Below, piece by piece: positions 6,104-15,043 of a stretch of DNA of 40,523 nucleotides. Source of the DNA: Lachnospiraceae bacterium UBA3638 (lineage in GTDB: Bacteria > Bacillota > Clostridia > Lachnospirales > Lachnospiraceae); assembly GCA_002373595.1 (NCBI GenBank), contig DFKT01000063.1, positions 1-40,523 on the forward strand, written 5' to 3'. How positions within the stretch are numbered: the stretch's first letter is position 1; every line of letters starts with the position of its first letter. The notes beneath the pieces were generated by a model. That model did no database searches and had not been told where the DNA came from. It saw only the letters and a program-made list of their open reading frames with translations. The translations under genes and the position numbers were made by a program.

Positions 6104-8496
6104 TACTTTCGGATCCTGATATCCGTAAGTGCTACCTGGTCACCACTCAGGAGTACGTAGATCTCTTTAACTTCATCTTTGATATTTATCGTATTCTTAA
6201 TGGAAATACCTCCATTGGCGGTTGTGGTTACTACGCTGTTTCCTCTTCTCTTGAACGAGACTGTGCATTCAAATCCCTTCTTATTGAGAGCTTTCCATGC
6301 GTCCCATCCCTCGAATTCATCCGTCTGCTCGGTGATTATCGTGTTCTCGGTACATGCGTCAGATTCCCAGTTCTCACCATCAAGTCTGAGAAGGGAGAAC
6401 TCTCGATAGTTCGGTCCCTTGTATTTCCTGTCATCAGAATAGTAGAGACTGATAAATGCCGTATGCCAGATAAGTCTGGCGGTGGGAAGGCTCATTGTAT
6501 GGAATGTGATCTCGAGGCCGTCCGTTACGGGGATACCGTCTGTTGACTCTACTCTGTATCCGTTTATCTGAACATTCGGAACATCTCCAACTCTGCGGTT
6601 AATGTAGCTGACTTCCTCTGCTATACGAGGAATGCGATCCTCGCTTATCCTCTCCTCGGATTTATCTATCGATACATCAAATATACGGCAGTTTTCTCCC
6701 GTAAATGCAAGATATGCATATCTTACGCTGTCAGGAAGCGCCATAATCGTCTCAGACTTCATGTACTTATTGGAGATCTCAATAAGGACATGATCGCGGC
6801 ACTTTGCCATATAAATCCTGTACTCGATCTCCTCGGAACGCATGACGGTATTGGACGGCATATCTTCCAATTTCTCTACATTGGTAACAATCTTTCTGGC
6901 ATCCGTACATACGTCGTGACCATCAAGCCAAATCTCACCATACTCACAATAATTGAAATCCGCAATCTCATCTTCATTCTCATGAACCACCTGATCGAGC
7001 GAATCAAAGATCACAACGGAAGGCATCGGTGTCTTGTCGGGATGATCCGGATTGATACCGCACTTAAATGTAAGCGTTGTGGGGTTGCCTGTGATAACGA
7101 TGCCTTCGGAGATCACACTGCGGTAATCCGTGCATATGATCTCATTTTCTCCGGAGAGCCCCTTCTGATCCTCCATCTCTTTCATCTGGAACTCTTCATC
7201 GAGATCTATCAGATGGAGCATGATCTTGGCAAGTTTGGGATCAAACTGTGTTCCCGAGTGCTTAATGATCTCCTCACGCGCTCTCTGCTGAGGATACGCG
7301 GGGCGGTAGCTTCTCTTGGATGTCATAGCGTCATACGCATCGGCTACTGCTATTATCCTTGCGATCTCAGGTATCTCTTCTCCCTTTAATCCTTCGGGAT
7401 ATCCCTTTCCATCATATCTCTCATGATGGTACTTTGCACCTACAGCCAGATAAGGATACTCTGAAATGCTCGAAAGTATCTCTTCTCCGAAGACGGAATG
7501 TTGCTTGATCGCTTCGTATTCCTCGGGAGTAAACTTTCCCTCTTTGTTTACTATCTCATCTCCTATTGCGATCTTTCCTACATCGTGAAGAAGTGCGGCG
7601 TAGTAGATCTCCTCGACCTCTTTCTCACTCTTACCGAGTTCTCCAGCTATCTGCTTGGAGTATTTTGCGACTCTCGCAGAATGTCCGTGTGCATATTTGT
7701 CATTGGCATCTATCGCATTGGCAAGGGCTGTAGATGTCTGATCAAAAAGAGTCCTGATGCTCTTCTGCTCTTTTCTCAGATAATCAACCTCTGTAAGATT
7801 GGCTTTCTCAGCCTGCTCATTGAGGTCCATTATCGCAAATACATAAATCAGGTTACAGAATATCGCCGTTGTGATATTGGTGAGCGAGATTCCGTAGACG
7901 AGGAGCTGAATGACCGTCGCTATGGCCGGTACCGTATCAAAAAGGAGAAGTGAACAAAAGACGCCTTTCGAGATCTTCTTCCTGATCCTTATAGTGATCG
8001 TCAGCTGCAGTATGACAGCAATTATGGGGATCACATTTCCCACTACGATGAAGGGACCTCTCTGATAGAAATTCTGCTCATCAAAGGTATAATACATACC
8101 ATTGAACTGAGAGATGATTATCATCACGATATCAACAAGAGCGAGGATCTCCGCTATACGGAGCCTCATCGGTATCTGCTTTTCGTGAGCTTCATTTTTG
8201 ACGAGATCTATCAGATAGAGATTGAATACAAGATTGCACAGTATAACAGACACAAAGACGGCAAAGTTGGAAATCCTTACCATATAGTATCCGAGCGTGC
8301 CGGGATCTCCTCTGAACATGTAAGCAAAGCGATCCATAGTAAGGAGGATCACGCTTAGGATCTCCAAATTTATAAGTATAAGTCTTCGTTTCCTCGGGAG
8401 AGAATTCGTAAAGATCGTAAAGATCAGCGTGATGAGACTCGCTCCTATGACAAGGAGCATTGCGTTCAACTGATGCGCTTTAATGAATTCAAGCAT
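6103..8496 (-). CDS. Seven-span membrane HD-GYP protein with unassigned C-terminal half
   Basis: The 797-residue protein has seven predicted membrane spans (about 10-30, 37-60, 73-98, 112-132, 147-170, 178-200, 207-225). A short helical linker follows, then an HD-GYP domain (about 250-430) with H304-D305 in LLHDVGKIAIGD and G365-Y366-P367 in HHERYDGKGYP. All metal-ligand motifs look intact, so cyclic-di-GMP hydrolysis is likely. Residues about 450-797 match nothing I recognise. They are beta-rich, with two similar-looking hydrophobic/aromatic stretches (YAYLAFTGENCRIFDV and TAFISLYYSDDRKYKG) that could be lectin-like sandwiches. The gene starts 10 bp after the hybrid kinase and ends overlapping the glycosylase start. 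GAGG lies 9 bases before the ATG. Confidence 0.9.
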   Translation of the reverse strand: MLEFIKAHQLNAMLLVIGASLITLIFTIFTNSLPRKRRLILINLEILSVILLTMDRFAYMFRGDPGTLGYYMVRISNFAVFVSVILCNLVFNLYLIDLVKNEAHEKQIPMRLRIAEILALVDIVMIIISQFNGMYYTFDEQNFYQRGPFIVVGNVIPIIAVILQLTITIRIRKKISKGVFCSLLLFDTVPAIATVIQLLVYGISLTNITTAIFCNLIYVFAIMDLNEQAEKANLTEVDYLRKEQKSIRTLFDQTSTALANAIDANDKYAHGHSARVAKYSKQIAGELGKSEKEVEEIYYAALLHDVGKIAIGDEIVNKEGKFTPEEYEAIKQHSVFGEEILSSISEYPYLAVGAKYHHERYDGKGYPEGLKGEEIPEIARIIAVADAYDAMTSKRSYRPAYPQQRAREEIIKHSGTQFDPKLAKIMLHLIDLDEEFQMKEMEDQKGLSGENEIICTDYRSVISEGIVITGNPTTLTFKCGINPDHPDKTPMPSVVIFDSLDQVVHENEDEIADFNYCEYGEIWLDGHDVCTDARKIVTNVEKLEDMPSNTVMRSEEIEYRIYMAKCRDHVLIEISNKYMKSETIMALPDSVRYAYLAFTGENCRIFDVSIDKSEERISEDRIPRIAEEVSYINRRVGDVPNVQINGYRVESTDGIPVTDGLEITFHTMSLPTARLIWHTAFISLYYSDDRKYKGPNYREFSLLRLDGENWESDACTENTIITEQTDEFEGWDAWKALNKKGFECTVSFKRRGNSVVTTTANGGISIKNTINIKDEVKEIYVLLSGDQVALTDIRIRK

Positions 8497-8506
8497 TCCG
8501 GCGTCC

Positions 8507-11500
8507 TCACTTACTTATAGTTTCTTTCATTCCGTCCCAATCAAATCTTCTGAGCATAAACTCAAGTTCTTTAACCTTCTTAAGATCAGCATCGGGAAGA
8601 GTATATTCCTTAAGCTGCTCAAGTATCATCTCAACAGAGTCATAATCCTCCTGAGGTATCAGTTCCGCAAGCGCCTCATAAGCACCGTTAAGCTCATCCT
8701 CAGGGATATCGGGAGCCTTTGCCCCGATCACCTGATCATCACGGAGTTTTATCAGTTTATCCTTGAATGATTTATATTCATCCATGAACTTCTTGTTGTT
8801 CTTTCTGATAAATCCGAGATCATTCTTATTGCCGGCATTCTCCAGACTCTCCGCATATTCCGCCAGTCCAAGTGCACCGACTATTCTCGCAGAGCTCTTA
8901 AGAGCATGAACCTTTATTGTATAGAGCCTTATGTCGTTTTGATTATATGCATCCTCGATGACCTCGGCAGTCTCATCGATCGTGTCATAGAAGAGATTGA
9001 GCGAGAATATATATGTCGATATACCGCCGGAGTTCTTTATTCCATCCTCTACCGAGATTTCCGGTACATTGCAGATCCACTTCATCTCCTCAGGGATCTC
9101 CTCCGGTTCTTCGATCGCAGCCTCCTCGGAAGGCTTCATGACCATCTCGTCAGGCAGGTGCTTCAGGATCGTCTTCTCGAGTGCCGTACTGTCTATGGGC
9201 TTAGTCAGATATCCGTTAAATCCTTTAGACTTGTAGAACTCTTCTCCGCCCGATGCAATATTGGCAGTAAGTGCATAAACAGGCAGATCCGGATTGGTCT
9301 CTCTTATACGTTTAACAGTCTCAAGTCCGTCCATTCCGGGCATCATATGATCGAGGAATACAACATTGAAATCACCGTACTTGAGTTTATCAAGACACTC
9401 TTCTCCGCTCATGGCCGTAGTTACAAATACTCTGGTTGCCTTGAGGAGTCCCTTGATGACGGTCAGGTTCATAGGATTATCATCTACAACGAGCACATCC
9501 GCATCGGGAGCAACAAACTGAGGAACATACGGGCCTTTAACATTCTCCTCTTCTTCGCCGTTAAATTCTCCGAGCACATCCTTGTCTGCGATCTTCTGTT
9601 CCAGAGTAAGTATAAACTCCGATCCCTTTCCGTATATGCTCTCGCACCAGAGCTTGCCACCCATAAGCTCGGCAAAGCGTCTCGATATATCCAGTCCAAG
9701 TCCGGTTCCCTGGATGGAACTGTTCTTCTCCTCATCAAGTCTCTCATATGCTGTAAAAAGCTTGTCGAGATCCTCGGGCTTTACACCTATACCGGTATCC
9801 TTGACCGAGATTCTCAGGCTGCATTTCTCATCATCCGAATCTGTCACGAGGACATTGAGCGTAAATCCTCCGACTTCGGTATACTTTACCGCATTGGTCA
9901 GGAGATTAAGCACTATCTGCTTTATCTTTCCGTCATCTCCGCAGAGTCTTCTCGGGAGTCTTGGATCGATATTGATATTAAATCTGAGGTCCTTCTGATC
10001 ACTCCTTACCCGGATCATAGTTATGATAGATCTGAGGAATGCCTTGGTCTCATATTCCTGCTCTACCAAATGCATCTTTCCTGATTCTATCTTCGACATA
10101 TCGAGAAGGTCATTGATGAGTCCGAGGAGTGACTCCGACGCCTCATGGATATCCATCGCGTAATTGACTACGGACAGAAAGTATCCCTTAGGGACATCCT
10201 TCGCATCTTCTCTCAGGATCATCTCATCCATACCCATTATGGTATTGATAGGGGTTCGTATCTCGTGAGACATATTCGCAAGGAATCTGGACTTGGCGGA
10301 ATTTGCACGCTCAGCCTCTTCCTTTGCCGCTCTGATCTGATCATACTGCTCACGCATCAGGTTGCCGGTCGTGATCCTCCAAACAGAGAATCCGATGATG
10401 AGAGCAGCCAGCATCAAGCCAAGAAGTCTGACCGCAGTCATTTCGTAAAACCTAGGCTTCTTAACTATGCTGCATGACATATCCTGATATACTGTACTGC
10501 CGGCACTGTCGGTTATCTGTACGTGCAATCTGTAATTACCGTATTTGAGTCCCGTGAATTCAAGCGGAGTCAGATTGTCCTGACTGGTAAATATTCCGGC
10601 ATCCCCGAGTCCGTCAAGATAAACTCTTACCATCGGATTTGACATGGAGTAATTGAGTATCGACGCAGTTATCTGTACACGTCCGTCGCCCGAAGGGATC
10701 ACATAACTGCCGTCACTGTCCGGCACGATATTCTCTCCGTCCACAGTTACGGATCTGACACCTATTATGATATCCGATGTCTGCTGGTAGAAATTATTGA
10801 TATTGACGCGGCACACACCGTTGCGGGCGCTCATATAGAGCGTTCCGTCATCCAGGAGTTCGCTGAAAGAATTACCCGTAGGCACTCCGGTCAGTCCGTT
10901 TATTGTATTGTACAGACTGTACTCATGAACCTCATTATTTATCATGCTCTCCGCATTTACGCAGTAGAGTCCGTAGGATGAAGTCACCCACATATTGGAT
11001 GATGCGTCCGCAAAGATATCATAGTTATTATTGTAAGGGAAAGAATCGATATTGATTATCGAACCATCTTTCAGATACTGTATGGAGTTCGATGTGATGA
11101 TCCAGAAAAGATCTCTCTCTTCATCATACTTTATTCTCATGACGACATCACTGGTGAGCCCGTCGTCACGGCCCAATCTCTCAAGTTCATTGCCTTTAAG
11201 GATATATATACCGTCTCCGTCAGTGCCCATATATACGGAACCGTCGGGACCTTCCTCTACAGACAGAAGGACAGTATTGAGAAGTCCGTTATCTGATCCG
11301 ACATTCCTGACCACCTTGCCGTCTTTAACTACGGAAAGTCCGCCGTTTGTTCCGACGAGAAGTGAGCCGTCCTTTGCAACGGTTACACACCTCGCTGCGT
11401 TATTAAGCAGGCCCTCTTTCTCGGTGATACTTATGATCTCGTTGTCGGCAGTATATCCGACGAGTCCTTTGCCGTCATTGTAGATGCATGACCATATCGT

Positions 11501-12781
11501 TCCGTCATTATCCACAACGATACATCTGACTCTGGAATTACCTATATACCTGGTAAGATTGCTGTCCATACTGCGAAGAGTGCCATTCAGGACACGGAGG
11601 CCCTTGTCGGTACCGATATACAGCATACCGTCCCTTAATGCCGTACTGTTTACAACCTCATCAGGCAGGCCGGCACGCTCCGTGATATCATCGAAATTGC
11701 TGCTGACAAGCTTCATGACGCCCTGTCTGGCTGATGTATACCAGAGATTACCCTGATAATCGGGAGTCATCATCTCTATCGAATTATTGATAGGAATATC
11801 GTTCAATACATGGAAAAGTCCGTACTCATCGATATATCCTGTCTCGGAAGAAGAACTTACCCATACCCTGTCACAAGCATATTCCATCCAGCACACATCG
11901 CCTATCGGAGTTACGGGGATCCTTGCCATATCCATGACATCGGATCCAAACCTGCCGTACAATACTTTATTGCTGTCCGTGCCGAAATACAGATATCCCG
12001 GCTTTCCCGGATCTGCAAGTATCGCGGTAACTTTATAAGGTCCCATTTCGTCCGCGGGTACAAACATGTCGAGTGAGCCGTTCTTGATGCTGAATACATC
12101 TCCGCCTCTGGTATTGCAATATATCACTCCGTCAGAATCTCTGAGTATCCTCATGATATATGCATTCTCCACTGTCTCATCATAGAAAGGATGAACAGCG
12201 AGATTCATATCGATATATGCAAGTCCGTTGGTAGTTGCTACATATATCGTTCCTTCATCGGTCTCTGCAAATCCTCTGACCTGTGATCCGGGGAGTCCGT
12301 CCTTATATGTGAAATGCTTGGTTTCCTCGCCGTCGATGAGTACGATACCATTGTCATTGGTACCTACCCATATACGGTGCTTGCTGTCCTCAAAGAGCGA
12401 CCTGCCGCTGGTAAGTCCCTTGGATGAATCGAGTCTCGTAAACTTATCTCCGTCATACTTGAAGATACCGCTATATCCGCCGATCCAAATATATCCGTCG
12501 GATGCTGACAGTACACAGTTGGCATCCGAAGTCGGAAGTCCGTTCTCTGCATCATATATAACAGCGGCATATCCGGACTCTTCAAGTTGTTTGGAAGCTG
12601 CATATCCTCCGCCCGTCTTTACAGCGTCATCTTTTTCGTAATCAGCTGTCATCTTCTGTTCGCCTGAGGACGCTCCTCCCGCCGCCAAAGCAGTACCCGG
12701 AAAGATGAGCGTTCCAATCATTACAGCTGCCAACAATGCATACGCAGATCTTCTTTTCTTCATCGCTTTCTTTGATATCAT
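8507..12781 (-). CDS. Hybrid sensor histidine kinase: propeller sensor, HisKA, HATPase, REC and Hpt
   Basis: The 1424-residue protein has an N-terminal signal/anchor (about 10-33). An extracytoplasmic region of two-component-regulator propeller repeats (about 75-665) recurs with units such as GYIWIGGYSGIFKYDG and SVYMGTDGDGIYIL. A Y_Y_Y-like sandwich (about 670-770) and a membrane span (about 783-802) follow. The kinase core has the phospho-acceptor H839 in NMSHEIRTP, the N-box LLTNAVKYTE, and ATP-lid motifs DTGIGV and GTGLGL. The receiver (about 1095-1210) has D1100/D1101, phospho-acceptor D1144 and K1194. An Hpt domain carries H1292 in VHALKSSAR. The layout resembles the glycan-sensing HTCS kinases of Bacteroides but ends in Hpt rather than a DNA-binding domain, so the phosphate must go to another protein. 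The ATG overlaps the preceding HD-GYP stop by 4 bp. Confidence 0.94.
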   Translation of the reverse strand: MISKKAMKKRRSAYALLAAVMIGTLIFPGTALAAGGASSGEQKMTADYEKDDAVKTGGGYAASKQLEESGYAAVIYDAENGLPTSDANCVLSASDGYIWIGGYSGIFKYDGDKFTRLDSSKGLTSGRSLFEDSKHRIWVGTNDNGIVLIDGEETKHFTYKDGLPGSQVRGFAETDEGTIYVATTNGLAYIDMNLAVHPFYDETVENAYIMRILRDSDGVIYCNTRGGDVFSIKNGSLDMFVPADEMGPYKVTAILADPGKPGYLYFGTDSNKVLYGRFGSDVMDMARIPVTPIGDVCWMEYACDRVWVSSSSETGYIDEYGLFHVLNDIPINNSIEMMTPDYQGNLWYTSARQGVMKLVSSNFDDITERAGLPDEVVNSTALRDGMLYIGTDKGLRVLNGTLRSMDSNLTRYIGNSRVRCIVVDNDGTIWSCIYNDGKGLVGYTADNEIISITEKEGLLNNAARCVTVAKDGSLLVGTNGGLSVVKDGKVVRNVGSDNGLLNTVLLSVEEGPDGSVYMGTDGDGIYILKGNELERLGRDDGLTSDVVMRIKYDEERDLFWIITSNSIQYLKDGSIINIDSFPYNNNYDIFADASSNMWVTSSYGLYCVNAESMINNEVHEYSLYNTINGLTGVPTGNSFSELLDDGTLYMSARNGVCRVNINNFYQQTSDIIIGVRSVTVDGENIVPDSDGSYVIPSGDGRVQITASILNYSMSNPMVRVYLDGLGDAGIFTSQDNLTPLEFTGLKYGNYRLHVQITDSAGSTVYQDMSCSIVKKPRFYEMTAVRLLGLMLAALIIGFSVWRITTGNLMREQYDQIRAAKEEAERANSAKSRFLANMSHEIRTPINTIMGMDEMILREDAKDVPKGYFLSVVNYAMDIHEASESLLGLINDLLDMSKIESGKMHLVEQEYETKAFLRSIITMIRVRSDQKDLRFNINIDPRLPRRLCGDDGKIKQIVLNLLTNAVKYTEVGGFTLNVLVTDSDDEKCSLRISVKDTGIGVKPEDLDKLFTAYERLDEEKNSSIQGTGLGLDISRRFAELMGGKLWCESIYGKGSEFILTLEQKIADKDVLGEFNGEEEENVKGPYVPQFVAPDADVLVVDDNPMNLTVIKGLLKATRVFVTTAMSGEECLDKLKYGDFNVVFLDHMMPGMDGLETVKRIRETNPDLPVYALTANIASGGEEFYKSKGFNGYLTKPIDSTALEKTILKHLPDEMVMKPSEEAAIEEPEEIPEEMKWICNVPEISVEDGIKNSGGISTYIFSLNLFYDTIDETAEVIEDAYNQNDIRLYTIKVHALKSSARIVGALGLAEYAESLENAGNKNDLGFIRKNNKKFMDEYKSFKDKLIKLRDDQVIGAKAPDIPEDELNGAYEALAELIPQEDYDSVEMILEQLKEYTLPDADLKKVKELEFMLRRFDWDGMKETISK

Positions 12782-14949
12782 CTGACTATTCCCTGAGAGT
12801 ATTTTCTGAGTACCATCTTTACATCACCAAGTGATTCCAGGAATACTTCAACGCACTTCGGGTCAAACTGTTTGCCCGATCCTTCCGTGATTATCTCTAT
12901 AGCCTTCTCGAAAGTAAAAGGCGGCTTGTAAACACGGGGCGAAACCAGCGCGTCAAAAACGTCCGCAACTGCCATTACTCTGGCAGAAAGAGGGATAACT
13001 TCTCCTCGAAGTCCCTCGGGATATCCTTTACCGTCCCAGCGCTCATGGTGATAACCTGCCATGTTGCGGGCTTCCTTCAGGTAGTTCTCTCCCTCGAGCG
13101 TACTTATCGCATTCTCGATAATCTTCTTTCCTGCAGTGGTATGAGTCTTCATGATCTCGTACTCTTCGTCGTTAAGCTTGCCCGGCTTATTGAGTACGGA
13201 ATCGGGAATATTGATCTTTCCTATATCGTGAAGAGGAGCCGACATTACGACGGCGGAGATATATTTGTCTGTAAGTTTCGAAGTGTAATAGCCCTTCGCT
13301 TTAAGTCCGTTAAGTATTATGCGGACATATGCGGCAGTTTTCTGAATATGTGCTCCGGTGTCGGCATCACGGTTCTCGACCATATCCGCCATCGTGACAA
13401 TGAGTCCGTTCTGCATCTTCTCGGTAGAATCTGCGAAATGCCTGATGTCTCTCATCTGCTCGGACATATTGGCAGTCATTCTGCACATGGCCTTGTAGAG
13501 CACTTCGATCTCGTCATCAGTCCTGATATCGAGCGATCTCATCTTTCTTACGTTCTTCTCGAGGATATCCTGATCGTCCCCACCCTTCATGAAGTTCTCT
13601 GTATCCGCAGCAAGGCTGTTGATCGGATAGACGAGGAACACATCCGACATCCAAAGACCGAATCCCAAAGCAACCAGGAAGAACCCGGAGAATACGAACA
13701 GCACTCCGAAGAGATACTTTCGGACATAATTCATAATATGACCGTATTCCATATTGGCTTCGGCGTATGCTACCGTCTCGTTCTTTTCATTTCGTATGGG
13801 CACATAATAGCTAACCAGTTCTCCGTAGTATCCACTCGTATAAACAGGACCTACTTCTTCACCGCTTAAAAGCAATGCTTTAATTTCATCATTTGTGTCG
13901 CTCCATTTGACGACATCTCCGAGTCTGTACCCTCCGTTATCAGCCTCACTGTCAAAGTACATCTGAAGGCCATCGTTTCTCGCTTTGAATACGCTGACCA
14001 TTTTTAATTTGTCGGTATTGTCAACAAGATTAAGGAGCATATCCTCTATCGCCCGGTATCCGATATCTTCTGCTCCGTTCCTGACAAGACCGTCCAGGTT
14101 CTTATCATCAAGGACGCTTGCCATGAAAGCGGCTGTATTCTTAGCTTTAGCTATGTCCTCATCCAAAACGCTTCTCTGATATCTCACAAGACTGATGACA
14201 GTCATGACAAATGCTATCGCTGCCGAAGTGACAAGAAGCATTCCGGTGATCCTCTGCTTAAGAGAATGCCCTGTCTTGCGCTTACGCGCCCTTAACTGCA
14301 TTATCTCTTCTCTGGTCAGCGACTTCTGTCTCCATCCGCTGTTTCTTATCGCATCAATCTCCTTTTCGGGGATCATATTTGTGACGGTGAGCGAGATCGT
14401 AAGAGTGATCATCTTGTCGATGATATTGAAAAGGATATTGATGATAAAGCCGCCGATGACTCTGATGACCGGGTTGCCCTCAGCCATGACCTCGACGGCG
14501 TTATTGACCATTTCAAACTGCAGATCGTCCATCATCGTCAACTGGATGATCGTACCTATGCCTCCGCAGATACCTGCAGACATGAAAATGAATTTTGCTA
14601 TACTTCTGGGATTCTTAAACCTGTCTTTGTCATATACCGCAGAGGCTATGATCGCTACAATGATATTAAGAGTTGTAAAATAAATCGAATAATTGTTGAA
14701 CAGTCCACAGAGGCAGTTGGTCATAAGTGCTGTCATCATAGCCGGGAATGTTCCGCAGATTACAGCCACTCCTATGGTTCCTATCGTATCAAAGAAAAGA
14801 GGCATCCCTAAACTGTACGCGATATAAGCCGCGAGAACGTTTACGATGACACCTCCGATAGCAGTCAGAGCTCTCTTCATACTGTCTCTGTCAATGCTGC
14901 CTTTTTCTACTCTTCTGAACTTATCTCTCTTAAATGAAAATTTTTTCAT
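12778..14949 (-). CDS. Membrane HD-GYP protein with multi-span sensor, extracytoplasmic domain and HAMP-like linker
   Basis: From ATG 14949 the protein has 723 residues. Residues about 25-200 are hydrophobic, with a stretch (PLFFDTIGTIGVAVICG) that recalls ECF-transporter S-component-like sensor modules. A span (about 230-255), an extracytoplasmic domain (255-415, Cache-like), a second span (415-440) and a HAMP-like linker come next. The C-terminal HD-GYP domain has H574-D575 in PLHDIGKINIPD and the GYP motif at 642-644, so it should hydrolyse cyclic-di-GMP. An in-frame GTG at 14997 would add 16 residues, but the ATG MKKFSFKRD start fits better with the promoter and leader. It is the first gene after the promoter at 15014-15043, so it heads the signalling operon. 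Confidence 0.9.
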   Translation of the reverse strand: MKKFSFKRDKFRRVEKGSIDRDSMKRALTAIGGVIVNVLAAYIAYSLGMPLFFDTIGTIGVAVICGTFPAMMTALMTNCLCGLFNNYSIYFTTLNIIVAIIASAVYDKDRFKNPRSIAKFIFMSAGICGGIGTIIQLTMMDDLQFEMVNNAVEVMAEGNPVIRVIGGFIINILFNIIDKMITLTISLTVTNMIPEKEIDAIRNSGWRQKSLTREEIMQLRARKRKTGHSLKQRITGMLLVTSAAIAFVMTVISLVRYQRSVLDEDIAKAKNTAAFMASVLDDKNLDGLVRNGAEDIGYRAIEDMLLNLVDNTDKLKMVSVFKARNDGLQMYFDSEADNGGYRLGDVVKWSDTNDEIKALLLSGEEVGPVYTSGYYGELVSYYVPIRNEKNETVAYAEANMEYGHIMNYVRKYLFGVLFVFSGFFLVALGFGLWMSDVFLVYPINSLAADTENFMKGGDDQDILEKNVRKMRSLDIRTDDEIEVLYKAMCRMTANMSEQMRDIRHFADSTEKMQNGLIVTMADMVENRDADTGAHIQKTAAYVRIILNGLKAKGYYTSKLTDKYISAVVMSAPLHDIGKINIPDSVLNKPGKLNDEEYEIMKTHTTAGKKIIENAISTLEGENYLKEARNMAGYHHERWDGKGYPEGLRGEVIPLSARVMAVADVFDALVSPRVYKPPFTFEKAIEIITEGSGKQFDPKCVEVFLESLGDVKMVLRKYSQGIVR

Positions 14950-15013
14950 ATCAAAATAATATCCCTGACCAAAAACGGTCACGCATAATAATAGCACAAG
15001 TTATATAATGATC

Positions 15014-15043
15014 ATAATACCATATTTTTCGGGCTTTAGTCAA
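15014..15043 (-). promoter_or_regulatory. Sigma-A-type promoter for the HD-GYP/kinase operon
   Basis: On the minus strand a -35 box TTGACT (15038-15043) and a -10 box TATTAT (15014-15019) are 18 bp apart. The -10 is preceded by TATGG, a TRTGn extended -10 element. Transcription would start near 15007, giving a leader of about 58 bases before ATG 14949. The -35 box overlaps the TAA of the membrane-protein gene, and no hairpin terminator separates the two genes. Confidence 0.7.

Noticed and set aside
8906..10084. Long plus-strand open frame of 392 codons opposite the hybrid kinase gene
   Set aside because: It is the antisense shadow of a gene with clear kinase, receiver and Hpt motifs. Its product has no recognisable domain and no ribosome binding site.
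13045..13869. Plus-strand open frame of 274 codons opposite the first HD-GYP gene
   Set aside because: The opposite strand carries intact HD-GYP and HAMP-like motifs in a continuous frame; this one shows only random composition.
14950..14997. GTG start extending the first HD-GYP protein by 16 residues
   Set aside because: The extension begins about 10 bases after the predicted transcription start and has no ribosome site; the ATG at 14949 is the better start.
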